From an uncultured Clostridia bacterium (GTDB taxonomy: Bacteria > Bacillota > Clostridia > TANB77 > CAG-508), in contig CANQSV010000006.1 in the NCBI GenBank assembly GCA_947626605.1, forward strand, positions 1 through 63,283: DNA of 63,283 nt, in the 5' to 3' direction. The translations under genes and the position numbers were made by a program. Below the pieces are notes generated by a model that was given only the letters and a program-made list of their open reading frames with translations, ran no database searches and was not told where the DNA came from. Numbering within the stretch: position 1 is the first letter of the stretch; each line of letters starts with the position of its first letter. Below, one piece after another: positions 1 through 9,880 of the stretch.

Positions 1-3000
1 GCTGTATTTACTATTATTCTATCAGATGTATTTGCTTCTGTTACTTTAAATGCAACTTTTATATCTCTATAATCTGGATTTCCATCTGTTATTCCTTTTT
101 CTTTGTCGTATGCTTTTAATAAGCTATCTCTTCCTGCTGCTTCTGATACTTCTTTATCTAAGTAGTCTGTTACTATTATATCTGCCTCATTTGCATTATC
201 TGTTTTTACATATTTCTTTCCTGCATATTCATAATCTGCTTCTCCACTTGTTGTTTCTTTATACATTACCCATCTGTATTCTACGTTTGTTGCATGTTCT
301 GGTAAGAATACTATTCCTTCTGGTAAATCATCCATTACTTCACTTGCATATCCATCAGTTGTTCCTTCATTAAAGATTCTTATTGTATAAATTACTGTAT
401 TTCCAGATACTACTTCTACTGGCTCTTTTGTGTGTTCATAATTAAAGTCTCTTCCATCTGTTCCTTCTTTTACTACTGGATATCTATTATTTACTGGTGT
501 TCCTTCTACTTCTGTTATGAATTTTCTTAAAGCTAAATCAAATACTTGTATTATTACTTTTTCAAAATCATCATCATCTTCTTGTCCTGGTATATAAGGT
601 TTTCCTGATTCAATTTCATCATCTTTATATCCTGGTAAATTTTCATCTGATGGGATATTTTCATAATCTACTTGTGAATCTCTATCTTTTTCTATATCTG
701 AACCTGTATCATCTGTCATTTTTGTAATAACAGCTATGTTTGTAACTTTTTCACCTGGTTGTAATTTTACATCATTTACAGATTCAAGTACTTTACATCT
801 TATTTGTACATCAATGTAATCTAAAGTATCCATTGTAGCTGGATCAAATGCTCTTAATAATTTTCCATCTTTTCTGTCTTTATATAATGTATCTCCTGCT
901 TTATTATCTTTAGCTGTTATAGGAGTTGATATTATTCTCTTTTCTCCTTCTTTTCTATAGCTCCATTCATATTTCTTATTTAATGAATCATCTGGTAAAA
1001 ATTCTAACCATTGTGGCAAGTAATCTGTTATTTCAGCAACATATCCATCAACATCACCTTCGTTATATACTCTTATTGTATATGTTACTATATCTCCAAC
1101 ATTTACTGCTACTGGATTTTTTGTATGATTGTATTCTGCTGTTGTTGAAGTTCCATCTTTTAATTTGCTTACATCTACCTTTGGTGCTCTATCATGTTTT
1201 GTTTTTACACTTTCACCTTTAGCATTTTTGGTTTCTACTTCTGTTATGTATTTTCTTAATGATAAATCGAAGTTAGCACCTTTTAAAACTAATTTTTCAA
1301 AGTCATCATCATCTTGTTCACCTTGATAGAAATAATTAGCATCTGTTAAATCATCTTTATTTGATGAATTTCCCTTATAATTATCCATTTCTCTTGTTAC
1401 TGTTTCTGTTGGAGTTGTAAGTGGTTCTGAATCTCTATCTAATTTCTCTTGATTTGTAATTACTGTTTGTGTTTCAGCATTATATTCTTCTGTAATTAAA
1501 GCAATGTTTGTTAATATTTTATTAGTTGCAGATGCATTTGCTGTTACTTTACATTCTATAACTATTGATTCTGATGATAATTCTCCTTTTCCATCATATT
1601 TTTTAAGATTATCTTCGCTCTTTTTCTTGAATATTATTCTATCTTTTGGCATTGAACCATCTTCTAGTGTATTAGAAACTTCATAGTCTCCTTCTACAAT
1701 TCTTACAAACTCTAACCCATCTGGTAAAACATCAACAACTTGTGTTGCTCTACCATCTGCATTTCCTTCATTATATATTGTAATTGTATATGTAATAACA
1801 TCTCCTGTTTCTATTAATACTGGATCTTTTCTATGTTTATATGTTGCTGTTGTTTCTAAATTTCCATCAACTGTTTTATTTAAATTAGATGTATCTACAT
1901 CAACTGTTCTTGCATTATTTTCTTTTTGAAGATTTATAATATCTTTTTCATTACCATCTTTATCTGTAACTTTAGTAATTACTTTTCTTAAAGCTAAGTC
2001 AAATGTATTTAATTTAACTGTTTTATTGTAATCTTCTGGTTTGTTATCTATAAATAAAACTGGTTGCTCACTTAGAGCGTTTTCTCCTAATAATAATGTA
2101 ACTAATCTATTATTACTTTTTGCATTAAATTTTACTGTTAAGTTTGAAATTTGATCCTTTGGTACTTTAAGATAGAATTGATATTTTCCATTCTCTTCTC
2201 CAATTACTTCTTTTATACTTTCAACTTCTTTTTTATCTTTATTTAATATTGTATAATCTTTTGCTGATATTTCTGTATTTAATGTAAAATCTCCTTTAAC
2301 AATTCTTTCTATTTCATAAGGTCCTACAATATAATCTTCTCCATCTAATTCAGTTTTTAATACTGTATCATTTACTTGTACTGGGATTTTTCTAGCATAA
2401 TCTGCATCTTCATATTTTACTTTATCAAAATATTTTTTTGTTTCTTCTTTTTTTATTTGCTCTATAAGCCATTTGTAATATATTGCTGCATTTGTTTGAT
2501 AACTTTCACCTTGTTTATATGTAGTAGTTTGTGACCCTTTACCTACGGCAACTGTTTGTCCATAAGTTGTTTTAAGTAATTTGTTATTATATGGCGATTT
2601 ATCTTGATTTTCTCCATTAGATAAACTACTTTCGTCAATATAGTATAAATCTGGTAGAATTTCACGGTGATATTCATTCTTCTCTCCATTATCATCATGA
2701 ATTATATACCAAAAAGCTAATTGTTGAACTGCTTCCATAACATCATCTGAAATAAGGCACTCTGAATTGAAAATTTTATCTATTTCTTCATTTGAAAGGT
2801 CTTCTGTTATTTCTTCATCAATAGCATTTTTTTCTTTTAAACCTGATAATACTTGTCTTTTTACTTCTGTTGTATACTTTTTAAGAGCTTCACTACCTAT
2901 AACACCAGCTCTTTCTAGTAATGCTATTTTATCTTCCACAGAATCTTGACCTGGTACATACATATTATCTGCCAACCATAATACTTGACTGTATTTAGAA

Positions 3001-3473
3001 TCATTTGAACTCTCTGCAATTATTAACTTTTCTTCCTTTTTGTCTGACCCTTCTTTATCTTTATCTTTTTTATCTTTATAATTTTCATTAACTTTATTGA
3101 TTTCTGCTTTATCTGATACTAGTTTCATATCAAAAGCTTTATTATATGTTACAGCTTTTGGTAGTTCAGTGCTATTTGTAATTGAAAAACCCAATCCCTG
3201 TTGTAAACAATATAAAGGTCTTTCCTCTTCAGTATTGTTATTTACACCAACTAAATTTATAATTTCTAGATATGCACCATTATTGCCCTCATTGCCATTG
3301 GATGCATTTTTAGACATTGCTAAACCTATTCCTGAATTTTGTCTTAGTTTAGCAATTTTAATTTGATAACTCACATTAGTTACTGCTACTGATTGAACTG
3401 CCCAAGCAATAATTCCAATTATAAGTGCTAAGCATATTATAACTAAGCTTATTCTTAATTTTTTTGATTTCAT
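1..3473 (-). CDS. Large surface protein with predicted thioester domain and DUF11-type repeats (partial, C-terminus off the window)
   Basis: The frame is open from an ATG at 3473 (ribosome binding site AAAGGTGG just upstream) to the window edge, giving 1157 residues without a stop. Residues about 8-30 form a signal or membrane segment. Cys89 lies in PLYCLQQG, and Gln251 lies in VQQLAFW, which resembles the Cys and the QxA(I/F)W motif of thioester-domain adhesins. From about residue 490 three units begin with FDL(A/S)LRK(V/Y/F)IT at roughly 245-residue spacing (about 490, 736 and 980). Each carries a DUF11-like stretch with GDxVTYTI, IYNEG and LPxGLEF. The conserved Lys in LRK may take part in isopeptide bonds as in related pilin-like folds (inference). 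It is probably a wall-anchored adhesin, but the sorting signal would lie outside the window. The product was read by eye; the repeat class is more secure than the thioester. Confidence 0.75.
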   Translation of the reverse strand, partial: MKSKKLRISLVIICLALIIGIIAWAVQSVAVTNVSYQIKIAKLRQNSGIGLAMSKNASNGNEGNNGAYLEIINLVGVNNNTEEERPLYCLQQGLGFSITNSTELPKAVTYNKAFDMKLVSDKAEINKVNENYKDKKDKDKEGSDKKEEKLIIAESSNDSKYSQVLWLADNMYVPGQDSVEDKIALLERAGVIGSEALKKYTTEVKRQVLSGLKEKNAIDEEITEDLSNEEIDKIFNSECLISDDVMEAVQQLAFWYIIHDDNGEKNEYHREILPDLYYIDESSLSNGENQDKSPYNNKLLKTTYGQTVAVGKGSQTTTYKQGESYQTNAAIYYKWLIEQIKKEETKKYFDKVKYEDADYARKIPVQVNDTVLKTELDGEDYIVGPYEIERIVKGDFTLNTEISAKDYTILNKDKKEVESIKEVIGEENGKYQFYLKVPKDQISNLTVKFNAKSNNRLVTLLLGENALSEQPVLFIDNKPEDYNKTVKLNTFDLALRKVITKVTDKDGNEKDIINLQKENNARTVDVDTSNLNKTVDGNLETTATYKHRKDPVLIETGDVITYTITIYNEGNADGRATQVVDVLPDGLEFVRIVEGDYEVSNTLEDGSMPKDRIIFKKKSEDNLKKYDGKGELSSESIVIECKVTANASATNKILTNIALITEEYNAETQTVITNQEKLDRDSEPLTTPTETVTREMDNYKGNSSNKDDLTDANYFYQGEQDDDDFEKLVLKGANFDLSLRKYITEVETKNAKGESVKTKHDRAPKVDVSKLKDGTSTTAEYNHTKNPVAVNVGDIVTYTIRVYNEGDVDGYVAEITDYLPQWLEFLPDDSLNKKYEWSYRKEGEKRIISTPITAKDNKAGDTLYKDRKDGKLLRAFDPATMDTLDYIDVQIRCKVLESVNDVKLQPGEKVTNIAVITKMTDDTGSDIEKDRDSQVDYENIPSDENLPGYKDDEIESGKPYIPGQEDDDDFEKVIIQVFDLALRKFITEVEGTPVNNRYPVVKEGTDGRDFNYEHTKEPVEVVSGNTVIYTIRIFNEGTTDGYASEVMDDLPEGIVFLPEHATNVEYRWVMYKETTSGEADYEYAGKKYVKTDNANEADIIVTDYLDKEVSEAAGRDSLLKAYDKEKGITDGNPDYRDIKVAFKVTEANTSDRIIVNT

Positions 3474-3771
3474 ATTGTACCACCTTTTACTTTTTATTAT
3501 AATTCTTCTATATTATATTTTACATGTTTTAAAATTTAAGTCAATACTGAAATTTCGCTTTCCGTATGTTTTTTTCCAAATTTTCTCTTTTTTTATAAAA
3601 ATTCAAATTAACTTATACGTAAATTCCGCTACTTTTCAGCATATGTTACAATTATATAATATTTTTGTTACTTTTTCAATATTTTTCCGCATTTTTTCTT
3701 ATCTTTCCTAAAAAACAAGAACGGGCGACCGATGGTCGCCCTACATGTGCAATATATTCGCATTGCAATTA
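3474..3771. other. Intergenic region with a truncated hairpin repeat
   Basis: No credible gene. It holds the upstream region of the surface-protein gene and, at 3723-3741, the hairpin GGGCGACC-GAT-GGTCGCCC followed by CTACATGTGCAAT, a degenerate copy of the repeat family seen elsewhere in the window. A second weak palindrome (TGCAAT...ATTGCA) follows. The hairpins lie just beyond the stop of the 3D-domain gene and could act as its 3' end. Confidence 0.5.
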
Positions 3772-4746
3772 TTATTCTACTACTTCTACTGTTAAATATC
3801 TACTTCCCCATTGTAATGCAGCTGAATGTGAGTCCATATAAATATCTATTCTGTTTCCTTTTATTGCTCCGCCTCTATCTTCTACTACATATACATTATT
3901 TCCAATTTTAAGTTTTGTTCCAAATGCAAAGTTTGATGGTGCTGCAACTGTACGCCCTGCTGTTGCTTTTTTTCCTGATGCTGTAATACCTGTAGCTTTA
4001 CCACAACATTTTGAACATGCACAATATGCTGTTACTTTATATGTTCCCATTTTAGAAATTGTTTTTCCTGCTTTTAATCTTTCACCTGCAGTAGTAGTTT
4101 TTCTAGCAGTTGTTTTTGTTTGTACTTGTACAATTTTATCTACAGGTTCTCTAACAATTTCTTCGCTTATTTTTATTTTTTCTATTTCTATATCATTTTG
4201 ATATTTTACTTTGTAACTAATCTTTTTTAGTCCATCTTTTCCTTCTTGAATAACTTTGTTTGTAGTATCTTTTGAACTATTTGAAACATCTTTAGTTATA
4301 GTTTCGTATGGTATAACTACTTCTTCCACAACTATTTTTTCTACTATTGATGTATAATTACTTAATACTTGATCCATTGAAACTTCTGAATCTTCTTCTG
4401 CTAATTCGATAGCACTTGTTGGTTGTCCAGCATCAGTTTTTGATATTGTAATAACTTCGTTATTAGAAATTACTGTTTCTAAATCTGGTGTAACTTTTTC
4501 ATCAGGTAATACAACTATATGATTTTCTTTTAGTATTTCTGATACTTTTTCTTTAGTAGTTACAACATCTAATTCATAGTTGTTTGATAAAATTATTTTT
4601 GTATTTTTTATTTCAACATTTGTGGCTTTTGTAACAACATTAAAAGCAAATATTAGCACTATACATATTAATACTATTTTTAGTACTGATATCGATGCTT
4701 TTTCATCTCTATTCATAAAAAACTTATCCTCCTTTAAGCGATACAT
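3772..4746 (-). CDS. G5 and 3D domain cell-wall protein (YabE/Rpf-like)
   Basis: A 324-residue exported protein. Residues about 18-40 form a membrane/signal segment after a charged N-terminus (MNRDEKAS may be the true start, ten residues in). A DUF348-like module follows (about 45-95), then a G5-like domain (about 135-215) containing EEVVIPYET and GKDGLKKISYKVKY. The C-terminal 3D domain (about 235-324) has three conserved Asp in DRGGAIKGNRIDIYMDSH and a Cys-rich CACSKCCG. This layout matches the YabE family, related to resuscitation-promoting factors and thought to cut peptidoglycan through a MltA-like double-psi barrel fold. Substrate and cleavage site are inferred from the family. Confidence 0.88.
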   Translation of the reverse strand: MYRLKEDKFFMNRDEKASISVLKIVLICIVLIFAFNVVTKATNVEIKNTKIILSNNYELDVVTTKEKVSEILKENHIVVLPDEKVTPDLETVISNNEVITISKTDAGQPTSAIELAEEDSEVSMDQVLSNYTSIVEKIVVEEVVIPYETITKDVSNSSKDTTNKVIQEGKDGLKKISYKVKYQNDIEIEKIKISEEIVREPVDKIVQVQTKTTARKTTTAGERLKAGKTISKMGTYKVTAYCACSKCCGKATGITASGKKATAGRTVAAPSNFAFGTKLKIGNNVYVVEDRGGAIKGNRIDIYMDSHSAALQWGSRYLTVEVVE

Positions 4747-4869
4747 ACATTATAACCTTAATTTATAATCTTGTCAAATTTTGTTTTTATAATAAAGTCG
4801 ACTTACTATATACTATTCTGCATGTCCTAAAAAAATTACAAAATTTACTTAAATTATTTTATATACTGT

Positions 4870-5652
4870 TTAATTGCTAATTTTAAATACTTTTTTAGCA
4901 TTTTCAAATGTTAATTTTGCAAATTCTTCTAGAGGAATATTTTTAATTTGTGCAACTTTTTGTGCAATATATTTTACCTTAGTAGAATCATTTCTTTGCC
5001 CTCTGAATGGTTCTGGTGGTAAATATGGGCTATCCGTTTCTATTAAGATTTTATCTTCTGGAACCATTTTAACTATTTCTTCCGCATTTTTTGCATTTTT
5101 ATATGTAACTGGTCCTGCAAAGGATATATAAAAATTCAATTTTAATCCCTCTTTTACAAGTTCTCTATTAAAAGGGCAACAATGCAATATACTTGGTTCA
5201 GTTGGGCTTATCTCTTTGCTTAATATATCTATCATATCTTGAATACAATCTCTTGTGTGTATTATTATTGGTAATTTTTGCTCGTTTGCAAGTTCTATTT
5301 GTTTTTTAAAAGCATATTTTTGTAAATCTTTATTATCTTGAACCCAATGATAATCAAGACCTATTTCTCCTATTGCTACAACTTTTTCATTTTTTGTTAA
5401 ATCCTTTATTTTACAAATTTGCTCATCTATTTTTTCTGTACTATTCTCAATATCGCTAGGATGTATCCCAACCGAACAATATACACCATCATTTTTATTT
5501 GCTAACTCTATTGCTCTTTCGGATGATTCTATATTAAATCCAGGTATTACAATACTTCCAATTTCATTTTGCTTAAGCTCTTTTAGCATTTTTTCTGCTT
5601 CTTGTTTAAATTTTTCATCATTATAATGTGTATGTGTATCAAAAAATTCCAT
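4870..5652 (-). CDS. tatD: TatD-family metal-dependent hydrolase
   Basis: About 260 residues, usual length for TatD DNases. The ATG at 5652 is preferred because GGAGGG lies just before it; a longer frame would begin inside acpS. Metal-ligand motifs of the amidohydrolase fold are visible: FDTHTHYN at the N-terminus, GEIGLDYH, a central HTRD, LHCCPF and the C-terminal ETDSPYLPP. The family removes 3'-terminal nucleotides and acts in DNA repair or quality control. It lies 16 bp downstream of acpS on the same strand, so the two are probably co-transcribed. Confidence 0.93.
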   Translation of the reverse strand: MEFFDTHTHYNDEKFKQEAEKMLKELKQNEIGSIVIPGFNIESSERAIELANKNDGVYCSVGIHPSDIENSTEKIDEQICKIKDLTKNEKVVAIGEIGLDYHWVQDNKDLQKYAFKKQIELANEQKLPIIIHTRDCIQDMIDILSKEISPTEPSILHCCPFNRELVKEGLKLNFYISFAGPVTYKNAKNAEEIVKMVPEDKILIETDSPYLPPEPFRGQRNDSTKVKYIAQKVAQIKNIPLEEFAKLTFENAKKVFKISN

Positions 5653-5668
5653 TTTCCCTCCATATATT

Positions 5669-6046
5669 TTATTTGTCAAAAATAATTACTACCATTGCTG
5701 TGGCATAACTCTTGCAATGTGACATACTAATATCCATGCTTTTTATTCCTTTTATATTGTAATCTAAAAATTGTATTTCTGGTTTTCCTTTTTCATTATT
5801 TGTAACTTCTATGTTTTTCCAACCTATTGGATAGCTATCTTCTATAGCATTTGATATAGCTTTAAAAACTGCTTCTTTTGCAGAAAATCTAGCAGCATAA
5901 TGTTGATATTTCATTTGTTTTTTGCTTTCGCAATATTCTATTTCTTTTTTAGTAAAAATTTTATTTATAAATTTATCACCTAATTTTTCAATAGCATTTT
6001 TTATTCTATTAATTTCTACAATATCAGTTCCGCAAGCTATTTTCAT
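5669..6046 (-). CDS. acpS: Holo-[acyl-carrier-protein] synthase
   Basis: 125 residues, typical AcpS size. It transfers 4'-phosphopantetheine from CoA to a serine of apo-ACP, activating it for fatty acid synthesis. The family signatures are present: N-terminal GTDIVEINRI with the Mg-binding Asp, and the RFSAKEAVFKAI helix with the catalytic Glu/Lys. The C-terminus MSHCKSYATAMVV is the usual ISHxxxYAxA stretch. It leads a two-gene unit with tatD. Confidence 0.96.
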   Translation of the reverse strand: MKIACGTDIVEINRIKNAIEKLGDKFINKIFTKKEIEYCESKKQMKYQHYAARFSAKEAVFKAISNAIEDSYPIGWKNIEVTNNEKGKPEIQFLDYNIKGIKSMDISMSHCKSYATAMVVIIFDK

Positions 6047-6102
6047 TTTCTGTAATATTCCTTTCCTATACTCCTTTTTTTACTTTTATCTTTTGATGAG
6101 TA

Positions 6103-6130
6103 TGGAACGGTACTTCTACCGTTCCATTTT
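6103..6130. other. Perfect hairpin between acpS and the unknown gene
   Basis: TGGAACGGTA-CTTC-TACCGTTCCA forms a 10 bp stem with a four-base loop. A T-run follows on the plus strand only, although the flanking genes run on the minus strand. It may be a processed 3' end for the gene ending at 6146 or the leftover of a repeat. Confidence 0.5.
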
Positions 6131-6145
6131 TATTAAAAAATATTA

Positions 6146-7381
6146 TCATTTAAAACTAATTATCATTAAATAATTTATAACATTAATTGTTATAGTTCCA
6201 CAAAGTGCAAATATTAATATTCTACTCATTCCGTTAGTTTTCTCAAGGTTTGCTTGTCTATATTTTATTTCATACATATTTTTTAAATCTTTGTATAAAT
6301 AGCTTAGCCCTAATACTTCTCTCCATTTTCTATAAAGCTCTGAACCTAGTTCATTATGAGTAATTTCTTTTATCCATAAACTTTTTGTAAATTCTAATAA
6401 GTCTTTACTTATTTCTATTATATTATCATTTTCTTTAAATTCTTTTATTAGTTGTTTTAGTCTTAATCTTTGATATAAAGCTATAATATAAGTGTATATA
6501 AGTTGATTTTCGTACATATATGGTATCATAGTAAAATTATCTGTTTCAACTCCAGAATTTAGTAAAGCTGTTCCAGTTTGAGTAATACCTATTTTAGTGT
6601 ATTGCCATTTTGATGCTGTTATTAAAGTGTTTTCTTCCAATGTTGATGAATATGCACTTGGTAATATATTTGAAAATTTATAAAATTCATTTTTTATATC
6701 ATCAAAACTTTTATTAGAATTCCAGCATTCTTGTTCTAGACATGTGTATGAATACGTTAAAAATCTATTTGTATCGACATCTATTGATTGAACATCTTCT
6801 GAATTTTCTGTTATTTCATCAATAATATCAGATAGCATTTTTATATCATCTAAACTATCTGTTTGAATTTTTATATCTTCATCAGCATTTTCTTTATTAA
6901 GTTTTGAATTTATGTCTCTAAACTTATAGTTAAAATCTAAAACGTCTGAAAAACTATTACTATTTTCAATTTTAGTTTTTATTAATATGAAGCAAATTCC
7001 ACTATCAAAACATAAAATTTCTATTTTTTCTATTTTAAAGAATATTCCATCTTCCATTCCAGCTTTACCTTGAACATCATTTCCTAAATCATATTCAAAC
7101 ATAGTACACATACCTTGTGATAAAATTTTTGCCTTCATTATTTCATCATATTCTTTAAATTTTTTTAGTTGAAGTTTACTATATTCTAGGCTCGGAAATA
7201 CTACTCTTCTGATTGTAGGATTGAAATATGTATATACTTCTGAATCTCGTTCCTTTTCAAATAGTTTAACTTTACATTTTTTATTTTTTAGCAGTTTTAA
7301 AATGTATCTATTGTATTTTTTCTTATCCACCATATATGGATATATAAAATATGAGTATTGATCTTTCGTCTTTAGTTCCAT
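6146..7381 (-). CDS. Unknown protein with one C-terminal membrane helix
   Basis: A 411-residue protein that I do not recognise. It is mostly soluble and charged, with an acidic middle (about 160-205). A helical region (about 300-385) leads into one hydrophobic segment at the extreme C-terminus (MSRILIFALCGTITINVINY), so it looks tail-anchored in the membrane. Long helices before a terminal membrane segment recall CorA-type topology, but the GMN motif is absent and I make no such claim. It lies 27 bp after the WG-repeat gene on the same strand, suggesting one transcript. Confidence 0.75.
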   Translation of the reverse strand: MELKTKDQYSYFIYPYMVDKKKYNRYILKLLKNKKCKVKLFEKERDSEVYTYFNPTIRRVVFPSLEYSKLQLKKFKEYDEIMKAKILSQGMCTMFEYDLGNDVQGKAGMEDGIFFKIEKIEILCFDSGICFILIKTKIENSNSFSDVLDFNYKFRDINSKLNKENADEDIKIQTDSLDDIKMLSDIIDEITENSEDVQSIDVDTNRFLTYSYTCLEQECWNSNKSFDDIKNEFYKFSNILPSAYSSTLEENTLITASKWQYTKIGITQTGTALLNSGVETDNFTMIPYMYENQLIYTYIIALYQRLRLKQLIKEFKENDNIIEISKDLLEFTKSLWIKEITHNELGSELYRKWREVLGLSYLYKDLKNMYEIKYRQANLEKTNGMSRILIFALCGTITINVINYLMIISFK

Positions 7382-7408
7382 TTTTTACACCATCCTAAAT
7401 TGATCTTT

Positions 7409-8923
7409 TTATATATCAGTATAATAATATGCATTTAAATCTTCGCTAATATGCCACTTTCCAATGAAGTTTTCATATACATTAAATTTTAGAGTATATT
7501 TTGGTTCTACTATTATTTTTCCATTTTTATCTAGGCTACCCCATAATCCATCCTTGTTTACTGCCACAAATCCATATGCGTTTTGTTCTCTTGCATCATC
7601 ATAAATGTAATCCACAACCACATTTCCTGCTTTATCAACAAATCCATATTTATTGTCTTTTTTACTTAAGAACAAATTATTGTCTGTTAATACTTCTTTT
7701 GATTCTTTTTCTTCAAACTTAAAGTTGTAATATTTATATTCTCCATTTACTCTTATTCTAAAATATCCCTTTTCAAGATTTACTTCACTAATATAGCCTT
7801 TAACTTGTTCTTTGAAATTTGAATCAATTATTATTGTATTTGATTCTTCTTTTTTCTCAGCTTCAAAAAAATTTGCTACACTTCTATATGAAATATTTTC
7901 ATAGTTAAACTTTAACATTTCTTTGCCATCAGTATCTATTATTCCATATTTACCATCTTTTTTTGCTATGTAATAATTTGAAAATGTATATTCTAAATCC
8001 TGATATTTTGCAGGAACTATCTCTTTTCCGCTAGTATTTTTTATTCCGTATTTGCCATCTTCTTTTACAATTATTCTTTCATCATCAATTGATTTTATTG
8101 AATCAAAATCTTTTAAAACTGTCTCCCCAGATTTCTTTATAAGCTTATATTTCCCTTTTTCTTGTACTATGTACATATTGTTTCCATACACTTGAGATAT
8201 GTCATCATATTTATTTTCTAATACCTGGTTTCCTGTAAAATCAATTACGCCATATTTGTTTTTTTCATTTATAACTATATATCCATTTTGATAATTATCT
8301 CCAATAGACTTAATTTCTTTGTATGTTGGCTCTATTATTATTTTGCCTTTAGCATCTACAATTCCTTGCTTATTGTCTTTTTTTATTATAAAACTATTTT
8401 CTATCTTTTTAAGAGCTTCTATGCCATCATAATCACAATTTAAAATTACTTTTCCTTCATAATCTATTAAACCATATTTATTGTCTTTTTCTACCAATAA
8501 TATATTGTCATCAAAGAATATATTATTGCTTTCATCATAGTTATATATTGGCTCTATCTTTGTATATCCTGAAATTATTTCTTTATTATTTGCATTTAAT
8601 ACTTTAGTTTTATATGTGTTTTTATTATAATTAACATCATATGTACAAATAAAAACGTCTTTTTCATCATTTGGAATAATTATATATTCTTCATATGTTG
8701 GCTCGATTATTATATCTCCATTATTATCGATTACTCCCCATTTTTTATTTGTATATACTGGGAAATAATATTTTTTACTAAAAGCTTCATTCGTTTTTTC
8801 TTTTTTTATTAATTTATTTAAAGCTATAACAAACATAATTATTACTAGTATTGCAACAATTACTGCTATTACCTTTTTTATATTTAATTTTGGCTCTTCG
8901 TAATATCTTTTACCTCTATCCAT
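7409..8923 (-). CDS. Membrane-anchored WG-repeat protein
   Basis: 504 residues. A short cytoplasmic N-terminus is followed by a membrane anchor (about 18-38) and then about ten repeats of the WG type. They read KWGVIDNNGDIIIEPTYEE, KYGLIDYEGKVILNCDYD, KQGIVDAKGKIIIEPTYK and similar, each 35-45 residues long. Such repeats probably build a beta-propeller-like or solenoid outer domain; no enzymatic residues are evident. The last unit, LWGSLDKNGKIIVEPKY, keeps the classical WG. Function is unknown. A promoter-like sequence lies upstream at 8959-8987. Confidence 0.9.
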   Translation of the reverse strand: MDRGKRYYEEPKLNIKKVIAVIVAILVIIMFVIALNKLIKKEKTNEAFSKKYYFPVYTNKKWGVIDNNGDIIIEPTYEEYIIIPNDEKDVFICTYDVNYNKNTYKTKVLNANNKEIISGYTKIEPIYNYDESNNIFFDDNILLVEKDNKYGLIDYEGKVILNCDYDGIEALKKIENSFIIKKDNKQGIVDAKGKIIIEPTYKEIKSIGDNYQNGYIVINEKNKYGVIDFTGNQVLENKYDDISQVYGNNMYIVQEKGKYKLIKKSGETVLKDFDSIKSIDDERIIVKEDGKYGIKNTSGKEIVPAKYQDLEYTFSNYYIAKKDGKYGIIDTDGKEMLKFNYENISYRSVANFFEAEKKEESNTIIIDSNFKEQVKGYISEVNLEKGYFRIRVNGEYKYYNFKFEEKESKEVLTDNNLFLSKKDNKYGFVDKAGNVVVDYIYDDAREQNAYGFVAVNKDGLWGSLDKNGKIIVEPKYTLKFNVYENFIGKWHISEDLNAYYYTDI

Positions 8924-8958
8924 AAGTCCTCCACCTGTAAAAGCTAATATTTTTTTAT

Positions 8959-8987
8959 ACTATATCACAAATATAAAAACTTGTCGA
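8959..8987 (-). promoter_or_regulatory. Sigma-A-like promoter of the WG-repeat gene
   Basis: On the minus strand TCGACA (8987-8982) and TATAGT (8964-8959) are separated by 17 bp, about 35 bp upstream of the WG-repeat gene start. One mismatch in each hexamer. Confidence 0.5.
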
Positions 8988-9083
8988 TATTTTTCATTTA
9001 AATTTCAAACTTGCGTAATATTATTTTTCTTTACTTTTGTTTTTTATGGTGTTATACTTTGAAAAAGAAAGGATAAATGATAT

Positions 9084-9809
9084 ATGAACATTTTTGAAAA
9101 AGATTTAAAAATTAGATATTGGGAAATTGATTCTACTAATAGATTAACTTCGAAGGGATTTCTTAAATACTTACAAGATGTTGCTAATGACCATTCTGAA
9201 AAAATAGGATATGGTTTTGAAAATATTTCTAGCACTAATCTATCATGGGTTATTCTTAATTGGAAAATACAAATTTTAAGAAGACCTGTTATATCTGAAG
9301 TTTTGCATGTAAAAACTTGGGCACGAATAATCTCAAAAGCATCTTCTTATCGTGATTTTGAAGTATACGATTCTAATAATAATTTAATTTGTATAGCTTC
9401 CTCAAAATGGGCTTTAACCAATTATACAACACATGCTTTAGAAAAAATTTCTTCAGAAATGCACGATGCCTACGGAACACTAGATAAAAGTGTATTTGAA
9501 ATTAATATTGATGAAAAAATGCAAGAACCAGAAAATTCTTCTTTAACTTTCGAATATGATATTCAAAGAAGAGATATAGATTTAAATAGTCATGTAAATA
9601 ATCTTTGTTATTTAGATTTTGCTTATGAATCTTTACCTTTAGATGTTTATTCTAAACTTGATAATAATACAATAGAAATACTTTATAAAAAACAACTTAG
9701 ATATCCTAATAGAATAAAATGTTTTTATTCTAATTCTGATGGAAAACATATTGTAACAATAAAAAGTGATGATTTAACAACAACTCATGCTATTATATCT
9801 ATTTATTAA
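9084..9809 (+). CDS. Acyl-ACP thioesterase
   Basis: 241 residues, the bacterial FatA/FatB-like length. It hydrolyses acyl-ACP to release free fatty acids. It has two hot-dog domains: N-terminal IRYWEIDSTNRLTSKGFLKYLQD (about 10-32) and a second starting near residue 155 with RRDIDLNSHVNNLCYLDFAYE, where the DxNxHVNN motif carries the catalytic Asn and His. It is a stand-alone gene transcribed away from its neighbours and ending in a strong terminator. Confidence 0.93.
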   Translation: MNIFEKDLKIRYWEIDSTNRLTSKGFLKYLQDVANDHSEKIGYGFENISSTNLSWVILNWKIQILRRPVISEVLHVKTWARIISKASSYRDFEVYDSNNNLICIASSKWALTNYTTHALEKISSEMHDAYGTLDKSVFEINIDEKMQEPENSSLTFEYDIQRRDIDLNSHVNNLCYLDFAYESLPLDVYSKLDNNTIEILYKKQLRYPNRIKCFYSNSDGKHIVTIKSDDLTTTHAIISIY

Positions 9810-9822
9810 AAAACACTTTAGG

Positions 9823-9872
9823 TACACCCAAAATGTTTCGCAAAATCCTAACATTTTATGGTGTATTTTTTT
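9823..9872 (+). terminator. Rho-independent terminator after the thioesterase gene
   Basis: TACACCCAAAATGTT (9823-9837) pairs with AACATTTTATGGTGTA (9850-9865) with one bulge and is followed by TTTTTTT. A-tracts before the stem could let it serve the converging comEA transcript too. Confidence 0.85.
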
Positions 9873-9880
9873 ATATTTAT

